Source: Thermoplasmata archaeon
Lineage (GTDB): Archaea; Thermoplasmatota; Thermoplasmata; Lutacidiplasmatales; UBA184
Length of the DNA: 64,000 nt
Direction: 5' to 3'
NCBI GenBank assembly: GCA_035622275.1
Contig: DASPVQ010000014.1
Location: 1 to 64,000 of the forward strand
Of the stretch, positions 24,639 through 30,916 are shown piece by piece. A model generated the notes under the pieces. That model was not told the origin of the DNA and did not search any database. It saw only the letters and a list, made by a program, of their open reading frames with translations. The position numbers and the translations under genes were made by a program. Numbering within the stretch: the first letter of the stretch is position 1; each line of letters opens with the position of its first letter.

Positions 24639-25804
24639 GTCACGATCTCCGCCAAGCGGCCGTCCGCGAGGGCGTGCCGGATCTCGCGCGCGATGCGGCG
24701 CCCCGAGCTCATCGGCTCGCGGTAGAGCGCGTTCCCGTACGGGTGGCCGACCGCGAGGTGGATGTTCGTCCCGCCTCCGATGCGCGCGGCGACGTCGAAG
24801 ACCGTCGGCCGCCCGTCCCGGTCGAGGCAGGTCTGCAGGCAGAACGGCCCGAGGATCCCGGGCGGGTAGCGCGCCCGGCTCGCGTCGACGAACCGCTCGC
24901 CGAGCCGGAACACCTCCTCGAGGATCGACTCGCGGACCGTGAGCGATCCGTGCCCGACGACGAGGTAGTCGGGGATCCGCTCGCGCTCGGAGAGGGCGAG
25001 CTGCTGCTGAGCGGGCAGGCGGACGAGGCCGTCGAGGTTGCTCTCCCGCCGCTCGTCGACCCCGAGCAGCTCGAGGCCGTCCGGGCGCGGGACGAGCGGG
25101 GAGAAGAAGAAGTTGAAGTTGAACACGGGACCGAGCACGTACTCCTCGATGCGCGCGCGCGCGAGGTCGTCGGCGGCGATCGTCCCGTGCTCGAGGAGCG
25201 CCCGGCTCTTGGCGCGGAACTCCTCGGGGCTGGCGGCGGTGAAGAACCCGCGCTCGAGCCGCCGGGCGGCATGCGGGAGCTTGACGATCGCGAGGCGGTC
25301 GATCGCCTCCGGACCCGGGAGGGCCCGGGGGATCGGGATGCCGGCGCCCTGGAGCAGGGTGTAGTAGTTGTCGCGCTCGGTGCGTTCCTCGATGCGCAGC
25401 ATCGCCCGCGCGCCGACGATCGGCACGCGCAGATCATCCTCGACCGTCGCGAGCGGCACGTAGGAGCTCAGCGCCCGGTTCGGGACGAGCAGGACCCCGC
25501 GCCGGCGCAGTCGCTCCTGGGACGCCGCGCTCGCGATGTCGGCGAAGGCGCCGTATTCCCAGACCTCGTCGACGCAGCCGCGCCGGCGCAGCCCGTCGGG
25601 CCCGTGGACGGTCCGAAAGTAGCGCGCGTACGTCGCCTCACGGCCCCGCTGGGTCAGTACGACGCTGCCGAATCCCTCGGCGATCGCGCCGTCCGCGATG
25701 TCGATCGCCGAGTGCGAGCCCACGCACCCGATCGCGGGGGGGTTCGGATATCCCGCGACGAGCCGCCCGATCTCCCCCTCGGGAAGCGGCATGCCGCAGG
25801 GCAC
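24635..25804 (-). CDS. purP: PurP-family formate-dependent AICAR ligase (possible PurP2-type paralogue)
   Basis: The family converts AICAR, formate and ATP to FAICAR in archaeal purine synthesis. The ~390-residue ATP-grasp protein aligns along its length: VGSHSAIDIADGA, the ATP-binding AIVKLPHAARRLERGFF, IEEYVLGPVFNFNFFFSP, LLGVDERRESNLDGLVRLPA, PPGILGPFCLQT, ARIGGGTNIH and RIAREIRHAL. The LERGFF form differs from the biochemically tested methanogen enzyme. It sits 2 nt behind the Mo-hydroxylase large subunit and overlaps gcvT; PurH, which makes the same product, is also in this window. GTG 25804 or ATG 25792 could be the start. Confidence 0.85.
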   Translation of the reverse strand: MPCGMPLPEGEIGRLVAGYPNPPAIGCVGSHSAIDIADGAIAEGFGSVVLTQRGREATYARYFRTVHGPDGLRRRGCVDEVWEYGAFADIASAASQERLRRRGVLLVPNRALSSYVPLATVEDDLRVPIVGARAMLRIEERTERDNYYTLLQGAGIPIPRALPGPEAIDRLAIVKLPHAARRLERGFFTAASPEEFRAKSRALLEHGTIAADDLARARIEEYVLGPVFNFNFFFSPLVPRPDGLELLGVDERRESNLDGLVRLPAQQQLALSERERIPDYLVVGHGSLTVRESILEEVFRLGERFVDASRARYPPGILGPFCLQTCLDRDGRPTVFDVAARIGGGTNIHLAVGHPYGNALYREPMSSGRRIAREIRHALADGRLAEIVT

Positions 25805-25806
25805 CG

Positions 25807-28008
25807 TCAGAGGAGCTTAAGCGCTCGTGCCACGCGCTCGGCGGTGAGCGGCAGCTCGGTGACGTGCGCACCGGTCGCATCGCGTACGGCAGCGGCGACC
25901 GCCGCCGGAACCGGGACGATCGGCGGCTCGCCGAGCCCCTTCGCCCCGAACGGTCCGGCGCCGGCGAATCCCTCGATGAGCTCGATCTCGGGGACCGGCA
26001 CCTCGGCCATCGTCGGGATCCGGTAGTCGAGCAGACGCGGGTTCACGAGCCGGCCGTCCTCGGACCAGATCGCCTCCTCCGTGAGCGCGGTGCCGAGTCC
26101 CATCGCGATCCCGCCTTCGATCTGGGCGCGCGCCATCGCCGAGTCCACGACCACGCCGGCGTCGTGGAACGCGGCGTAGCGCACGACCCGCACCGCCCCG
26201 GTCTCCCGGTCGACCGCCACGTGCGCGACGTGGGCCGCCCCCGTGAAGTCGGTGTACGGGTAGAACGAGCCATCGACGACCCGCGTCTCGTCGATCTCGC
26301 TCGCGTGCCCGTAGTGCCGGCCGACCGCCACGATCCCGCGCGCCGCCTCTTCCGGGCGAAGGAGCGCGCGGATCGCGCGCCGCGTACCGCCGGCCACCGC
26401 GACGATCTCGCCGTCATCGACTCCGAGCTCGACCGGCCCGGAGCACGCGAGACGCTCGGCGAGCGTGCGCCGCAGTCCGGCCGCCGCGTCGACGATCGCC
26501 CGCCCGAGCGCGCCGACCGTGCGGCTGCCATAGACACCCGAGTCGAACGGCGCCGTGGCCGTGCTCTCGTAATCCACCCGCACCCGCTCGAGCGGCAGGT
26601 CGAGCGCCCGCGCACCGACCACGGCCAGCCCTCGGAGCACGCTGCCGCTGCCGATCTCGCGCTCCCCCTGAACGATCACGAGACGCTCGGGAGCGAGCTC
26701 GAGGCGCACCTCGCCCCCGGCGCGGGTGCTCGTCGACCAGAAGCCGACCCCGACCCCGACGCCCTCGCCCGGTCCGGTCGTGGCCCGCCAGCGACGGGCC
26801 AGCGCGCCGGCTCCTTCGAGCGCGGTCGCGAGGCCGAACGGACCGACCGGCTGGCCGAGGGGCGTCGTGTCGCCCTCGCGCCAGACATGGGCCGATCGGA
26901 ACGCGATCGGATCGGCGCCGATCGACCGTGCCACCTCCTCCAAGTGCGATTCGAGCGCGAACGCGCACTGCGGCGCGAACGGGGCGCGGTGGGGTCCGAA
27001 CGGTGGCTTGTGCGTGCGGATCCCGTAGCCTTCCACCTCGAAGGCCGGCGTGCGGTACGGACCCAGGAGGAATCCGATCGAGTAGCCGACGGCGAAATCC
27101 CTTCCCGGGAGCGACGAGCCGCCGTCCAAGAGGAGGCGGACGCGCCGCCCGACGATCCGGCCGTCCTTCACCCCGGTCGCGAGGCGGACCACCGCCGGTA
27201 GGGTGCTGCGACCGAGCTCGAATTCCTCCCGGTAGCTGAGCGCGAGCCGGACGGGTCGCCCGGCGGCCCGGGCGAGGAGGAGGGCGTACGGTTCGAGGAG
27301 CGCGGCGCCCTTCCCCCCGAACCCACCGCCGACCCAGGTCCCCTCGACGACGACCGCGCGTTCGGGAAGGCCGAATCGGGCCGCGAGGTCCTCCCGGACC
27401 CCGAACGGGCTCTGCGTCGAGGTGCGGACCCGCCAGATCCCCTCGTCCACGCACGCCACGCAGGCGTGGGCCTCGAGCGCGACCTGGTGGATCCCGGCGG
27501 TGCGGTACGTCTCCTCGACGACCCGGTCCGCGCTGGCGAGGGCGCGCTCGAGGTCGCCGTGTCGGGCGAGCACGTGCGCCACGATCGAGGGGGAGCGGGT
27601 GGCGGCGCCGTGCGGCCACTGGGGGAACTCGTCCTCGATGTCGATCCGGGGTGGCGCCGGCTGTACCTCGAGCCGCACGCGCGCCGCGGCCCGCCGCGCC
27701 TCCTCCAGCGTCGGCGCGGCGACGAGGGCGAGCGGCTGCCCGTGGTAGGCGATCTCCTCCCGGGGCAGGATCGGTTCCGAGGTACTCTCCGCCCGATCGG
27801 GCAACAGCTCGGCGAGGTCCGCCGGGCCCACGGCCACGACGCCGGCCAGCGCGCGGGCCGGTCCCAGATCGAGCACGCGCACCCGGCCGCTCGCGACCGG
27901 CGCGCGCACGAGTGCCCCCCACAGCATCCCCGGCAGCTCGACGTCCACGCCGAAGTCGGCGGCGCCGCGCAGCTTGACGTCGAGATCGGGACGGATCGTC
28001 GCGCTCAC
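25807..28008 (-). CDS. Molybdenum hydroxylase large (Mo-cofactor) subunit
   Basis: Xanthine-dehydrogenase family catalytic subunit of 733 residues. It has GGGFGGKGAALLEPYA (~285) at the cofactor, a substrate-pocket segment GPHRAPFAPQCAFALES in place of the usual GAFRGFG, and the catalytic glutamate in GAKGLGEPPIVPVPAAVAAAV near the end. It lacks AYRCSFR, so it is not a form I CO dehydrogenase. Substrate unknown: purine, nicotinate or another N-heterocycle or aldehyde. The GTG start at 28008 overlaps the 2Fe-2S subunit stop by 4 nt. Confidence 0.9.
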   Translation of the reverse strand: MSATIRPDLDVKLRGAADFGVDVELPGMLWGALVRAPVASGRVRVLDLGPARALAGVVAVGPADLAELLPDRAESTSEPILPREEIAYHGQPLALVAAPTLEEARRAAARVRLEVQPAPPRIDIEDEFPQWPHGAATRSPSIVAHVLARHGDLERALASADRVVEETYRTAGIHQVALEAHACVACVDEGIWRVRTSTQSPFGVREDLAARFGLPERAVVVEGTWVGGGFGGKGAALLEPYALLLARAAGRPVRLALSYREEFELGRSTLPAVVRLATGVKDGRIVGRRVRLLLDGGSSLPGRDFAVGYSIGFLLGPYRTPAFEVEGYGIRTHKPPFGPHRAPFAPQCAFALESHLEEVARSIGADPIAFRSAHVWREGDTTPLGQPVGPFGLATALEGAGALARRWRATTGPGEGVGVGVGFWSTSTRAGGEVRLELAPERLVIVQGEREIGSGSVLRGLAVVGARALDLPLERVRVDYESTATAPFDSGVYGSRTVGALGRAIVDAAAGLRRTLAERLACSGPVELGVDDGEIVAVAGGTRRAIRALLRPEEAARGIVAVGRHYGHASEIDETRVVDGSFYPYTDFTGAAHVAHVAVDRETGAVRVVRYAAFHDAGVVVDSAMARAQIEGGIAMGLGTALTEEAIWSEDGRLVNPRLLDYRIPTMAEVPVPEIELIEGFAGAGPFGAKGLGEPPIVPVPAAVAAAVRDATGAHVTELPLTAERVARALKLL

Positions 28009-28475
28009 GGGTCGAGCTCGGCGAGGAGCGTCACGGCCCGCGCGATCGACGCGTAGCCGGTGCACCGGCACAGGTTGCCCTGGAGGCCGTCCAAGAGCTC
28101 GGGAGGGCCGGCGCGGCGACCGAGCTCCTTGCGGAGGCCGGCGAGCGCCATCACGAAGCCCGGCGTGCAGTACCCGCACTGGAGCGCACCGGCGCGGGCG
28201 AACGCCGTCCGGACCGCCGCGACGTCCGGGTCGGACTCCGCCGCGTCGATCGTCGCGATCGCGCTCCCGGCGAGCTCGCGGGTCAGCGCGAGGCAGGACA
28301 GCGTGCTGTGACCGTCGACCAGCACCGTGCAGGCACCGCAGTCGCCCGTGCGGCAGCCCTCTTTCGTTCCCTTGAGGCCGAGGCGCCAGCGCAGCGTGTC
28401 GAGAAGGCGCTCGTCGTCGGGCACCGACCCGAGCGGCAGCACCCGGGCGTTCACCGTCAGCGAATCGTCGTTCAT
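28005..28475 (-). CDS. Molybdenum hydroxylase 2Fe-2S subunit
   Basis: Small electron-transfer subunit of 156 residues. A plant-ferredoxin-type cluster is at GCRTGDCGACTV (~40-51) with a further cysteine at LSCLAL. The second, helical domain holds QCGYCTPG and CRCTGY. The ATG at 28475 overlaps the FAD-subunit stop and its own stop overlaps the Mo-subunit start, giving order FAD, 2Fe-2S, Mo as in CoxMSL-type operons. Confidence 0.94.
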   Translation of the reverse strand: MNDDSLTVNARVLPLGSVPDDERLLDTLRWRLGLKGTKEGCRTGDCGACTVLVDGHSTLSCLALTRELAGSAIATIDAAESDPDVAAVRTAFARAGALQCGYCTPGFVMALAGLRKELGRRAGPPELLDGLQGNLCRCTGYASIARAVTLLAELDP

Positions 28476-29323
28476 CCCGGCCCCCCCGGTGCGTCCCGAA
28501 CCGGGTCGATCGCGCGGCGCAGCAGCGTCCCCACGAGATGGCGTCGATACTCCTCCGAGGCCCGCCGGTCCGCGACGATCGCGACCGCGCGCCGAGCGAA
28601 CTCCTCGGCCCGAGCGAGCGCGGCGTCGCTTGGCCGACCGTCGCCGAGCGCGGTCTCGACTTCGGGAAGGCGGACCGATCGGGGCGGGATGCCACCGACC
28701 GAGACCCGCCAGCGACGGGCGGTGGGGACCCAGGCGACCGCGACCGCGAGCTGGCTGATGTCGTGGGAGGGGCGCACGCGCTGCCATCGGTAGGCCGACG
28801 GACGCGGACCGGGGATGCGGACGGACCGGATCAGCTCGGCCGGTCCGAGCGCCGTCCGGCGCGAGGCGTGGACGAACCCTTCGACGGGGACGCGGCGCGC
28901 CCCGGCCGCACCGACGATCTCGACCTCCGCGTCGAGCGCGAGCAGCATCGGGATCAGGTCGGAGGCCGGGGCGGCACGCCCGAGGTTGCCGCCGAGCGTC
29001 GCGCGGTGGCGGAGGGCGACCGACCCGACCGCCGCGACCGCCTGGGCGAGCCCGGGCAACGTGCGACGCACCTCGGGATCCTGCTCGAGAGCGCGGAGCG
29101 GCAGCGTGCTGCCCACCGTGAGCGCGCCGTCGGTCCAGTCGAGCGTGCGCCACGGCAGCCGTCGCAGCGAGACGACGCGCGCGGACGTCGTCCGGCCCTC
29201 GTCGAGGTCGATCAATAGATCCGTGCCGCCGGCGAGGACGCTCGCCCCGGCGGCGCCGGCGCTCCGGAGCGCGGCGAGCGCCTCGTCGACGCCCGAAGGG
29301 GCCAGGAGCTCGAACGACGGCAC
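28472..29323 (-). CDS. Molybdenum hydroxylase FAD subunit
   Basis: FAD-binding subunit of the hydroxylase, 283 residues. The N-terminal FAD loop is ASVLAGGTDLLID (~30-42) and the second is ATLGGNLGRAAPASDLIPML (~105-124), both standard for CoxM/XdhB-type proteins; the CO-dehydrogenase C-terminal domain follows. The GTG at 29323 is chosen because the fold begins at PSFELLAP and a GATATG box is centred 27 nt upstream. First gene of the five-gene operon ending with gcvT. Confidence 0.9.
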   Translation of the reverse strand: MPSFELLAPSGVDEALAALRSAGAAGASVLAGGTDLLIDLDEGRTTSARVVSLRRLPWRTLDWTDGALTVGSTLPLRALEQDPEVRRTLPGLAQAVAAVGSVALRHRATLGGNLGRAAPASDLIPMLLALDAEVEIVGAAGARRVPVEGFVHASRRTALGPAELIRSVRIPGPRPSAYRWQRVRPSHDISQLAVAVAWVPTARRWRVSVGGIPPRSVRLPEVETALGDGRPSDAALARAEEFARRAVAIVADRRASEEYRRHLVGTLLRRAIDPVRDAPGGPG

Positions 29324-29346
29324 GGCGGCGGAGCGTCGCGCTCGCG

Positions 29347-29397
29347 CATATCCCTTCGCGCCGCGCGCGCGGCGTCCGCAACCCTGCCGGTTTATCT
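29347..29397. promoter_or_regulatory. Divergent TATA boxes for the Mo-hydroxylase operon and the wHTH regulator
   Basis: Leftward box GGATATG (29347-29353) is 27 nt before the FAD-subunit GTG. Rightward box TTTATCT (29391-29397) is about 32 nt before the regulator ATG at 29426. The 102-nt divergent region makes the regulator a candidate controller of the hydroxylase operon. Confidence 0.5.
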
Positions 29398-29425
29398 CTT
29401 GGTACGGATTTGGCACCGCATCGGC

Positions 29426-29947
29426 ATGCCGTTCGAACTTGCGTTGCGTTACAGCACGCCGCTCACGCCGATCGCCGACGTCGAGGAAGTGCTGCGAGAG
29501 TTCCTGCGGCTCATCGGCTACCTGCCCGAGGGCGAGGACGGCCGGGGGTCCGAGGGACCGATCGCACAGAGCCTCGCCTACCGCCTCGTGCGCGATTGCT
29601 TCCTGCGCGATCCGAGCCGCGCCTGGTACGTCGACGAGCTCACCGCGGTCCTGCGGACGACCAAGCCGACGATCTACCGGCACATCAACAAACTCAAGTC
29701 CCTCGACCTGCTCGAGGAGGTCGGAGGGGTCGCCGACGGGAAGGGCCGCAAGGGCTACCGTCTCCGCTACGGGAACCTCGCGCGCGCCTGGGACTTCACC
29801 GAGGCGAACGCGCAGAACGCGCTACGTCGCTACCGGGAGACCGTGAATCATCTGCAAGGGCTCGTCGACAAGATGGCGCTCGTGCCCCCGCCCGCCCGCG
29901 CTCCGCCGACCGTGCGCGCGATCGGCCGCGAGCGAGGAGGCCGGTGA
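29426..29947 (+). CDS. Winged-helix transcriptional regulator
   Basis: The 173-residue protein has an ArsR/PadR-like winged helix at about 50-115: YVDELTAVLRTTKPTIYRHI is the HTH and RKGYRLRYGN the wing. A C-terminal helix (YRETVNHLQGLVDKM) probably dimerises it. It is divergent from the molybdenum-hydroxylase operon and is followed by a 4-nt-overlapping SH3/Sm-like protein. The ATG at 29426 is preferred over TTG 29399 because the TATA box lies 32 nt before it. Effector and targets are unknown. Confidence 0.78.
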   Translation: MPFELALRYSTPLTPIADVEEVLREFLRLIGYLPEGEDGRGSEGPIAQSLAYRLVRDCFLRDPSRAWYVDELTAVLRTTKPTIYRHINKLKSLDLLEEVGGVADGKGRKGYRLRYGNLARAWDFTEANAQNALRRYRETVNHLQGLVDKMALVPPPARAPPTVRAIGRERGGR

Positions 29948-30246
29948 GCGATCCGGCGGCCGCCACCAAGCGCCCCCCGATCACGCTCACCCTGGGCTCT
30001 CGGGTCCGGGTGCGCTCGGCGGGCGCCGACGACACGGCGATCGAATCGACCGGCCTCTTCCGCGGCCTCGTCTCGATCGGCGGCGACAACATCCTCGCCA
30101 TCGAGCTCGAGGGCGGAGGCGAGGAGAAGGGCCGGATCCGGCTCGTGCCGATCCCCGCGCTGCTCGCGATCGACATCCTCGAGATCGCCAAGCCCGAAGA
30201 GGAGAAGCGGAGCGAGCCGAACCCGTCGCCGGGCTACTTCCGCTAG
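29944..30246 (+). CDS. Small beta-barrel (Sm/SH3-like) protein of unknown function
   Basis: The 100-residue protein begins at a GTG that overlaps the regulator's stop (GTGA). Its strands are LTLGSRVRVRS, TGLFRGLVSIGGDNILAIEL and GRIRLVPIPALLAIDILE, an order and spacing that resemble an Sm-like barrel, especially the G-D-N-I-L and R-I-R-L-V-P segments. The C-terminal tail is charged. It may bind RNA or a small ligand, or work with the winged-helix protein. The fold is inferred from pattern only. Confidence 0.6.
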   Translation: MSDPAAATKRPPITLTLGSRVRVRSAGADDTAIESTGLFRGLVSIGGDNILAIELEGGGEEKGRIRLVPIPALLAIDILEIAKPEEEKRSEPNPSPGYFR

Positions 30247-30257
30247 GCGCGGGCGAA

Positions 30258-30355
30258 CGGGCTTGCTGGGAGTTCCGTCGCGGGCGACCGCGATTTCGAA
30301 CCCAGGTCGTCGGCTTCGAAGGCCGACAGGATAGTCCAGACTACCCCACAAGCCC
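30258..30355 (-). tRNA. tRNA-Arg (anticodon UCG) with a 23-nt intron in the T loop
   Basis: Leftward gene. Acceptor stem GGGCTTG (30349-30355) pairs with CAAGCCC (30259-30265); the discriminator is G and CCA is not encoded. The D arm is GGGTAGTCTGGACTATCC. The anticodon stem is TCGGC/GCCGA with loop CTTCGAA, anticodon TCG at 30317-30319 (reads CGA, Arg; C35 and A20 fit arginine identity). The T stem CTGGG/CCCAG is interrupted by an insert within its loop. Removing 30272-30294 leaves a perfect seven-base loop TTCGAAT. A TATA box lies 28 nt upstream. Confidence 0.92.
30272..30294 (-). other. tRNA intron with canonical bulge-helix-bulge at position 59/60
   Basis: Reading the tRNA strand: T stem CTGGG, central 4-bp helix TTCG/CGGA, 3-nt bulge AAA on the 5' side, inner stem TCGCG/CGCGA closed by loop GTCGCC, and 3-nt bulge ACT on the 3' side before CCCAG. 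That is the full bulge-helix-bulge structure recognised by archaeal splicing endonuclease. Cutting after the second base of each bulge removes 23 nt and restores TTCGAAT. Confidence 0.88.
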
Positions 30356-30378
30356 GCCGACCTCGAACGGGACGCGGG

Positions 30379-30387
30379 CTATTTTTA
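30379..30387 (-). promoter_or_regulatory. TATA box of tRNA-Arg
   Basis: TAAAAATAG on the leftward strand, centred 28 nt before the tRNA 5' end and overlapping the stop codon of the upstream acetyltransferase gene. Confidence 0.65.
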
Positions 30388-30909
30388 CGTTGTGCGCGCG
30401 GCCGGGAGCGCGAAGAAGCGGGCGTCCTCGACCGGGTTCGGCCAGTACGCCCGGACCTCGTGAAAGCCGAGCGAGGCGTAGAGCGCGATCGCCCCCGCCA
30501 TCTCGGGCAGCGTGTCGAGCACGAGCTCGGCGTAGCCGGCGCGCGCGGCGAACTCCACGGCGGCGAGCACGAGCGCGCGCCCCAGACCCCGGGCGCGGGC
30601 CGGCGCGCGAACGTAGAGGTGCTTGAGCTCGCCCCGGCCGTCCCGCAACGGGCGGACCCCGACCGCGCCCACGGCGGTCGCGCCGTCCCAGGCGAGGAGC
30701 AGGGTGCCGGCGGGCGGCCGGTAGGCACCGGGCAGGCCGGCGATCTCCTCGACCACGTGGGCCGGCGGGCTCGCGAAGCGGGCCGGGCGGATCGACGCGA
30801 CGTACTCGGTGAACAGCTCGCGCGCGCGCTCGAGCTCCTCGGGACCCGCGACCGGCCGGATCTCCGCGGTGGGGGAACGCGCCGGCGGCCGGGGGCGCCG
30901 CGGGGTCAT
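30385..30909 (-). CDS. GNAT-family N-acetyltransferase
   Basis: The 174-residue protein has the GNAT core: ELFTEYVASI near the N-terminus, GAVGVRPL, ELKHLYVRAPARARGLGRAL with the acetyl-CoA loop, and a C-terminal LYASLGFHEVRAYWPNP. The ATG at 30909 is 7 nt after the DP2 stop, so it is co-transcribed with the replicative polymerase subunit. This is probably genome compaction rather than a shared function. Its stop codon overlaps the tRNA-Arg TATA box. Confidence 0.82.
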   Translation of the reverse strand: MTPRRPRPPARSPTAEIRPVAGPEELERARELFTEYVASIRPARFASPPAHVVEEIAGLPGAYRPPAGTLLLAWDGATAVGAVGVRPLRDGRGELKHLYVRAPARARGLGRALVLAAVEFAARAGYAELVLDTLPEMAGAIALYASLGFHEVRAYWPNPVEDARFFALPAARTT

Positions 30910-30916
30910 CGCCGGC

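Noticed and set aside
24635-25804. Carbamoyl phosphate synthase-like or biotin carboxylase ATP-grasp enzyme
   Set aside because: The protein aligns along its whole length with PurP-specific segments, not with carboxylases.
25807-29323. Aerobic CO dehydrogenase (form I CoxMSL)
   Set aside because: Gene order fits, but the large subunit lacks the AYRCSFR active-site loop; kept as molybdenum hydroxylase of unknown substrate.
30258-30355. tRNA-Arg as a pseudogene because of the broken T loop
   Set aside because: All stems are intact, the promoter is in place, and the insert forms a perfect bulge-helix-bulge whose removal restores a consensus T loop.
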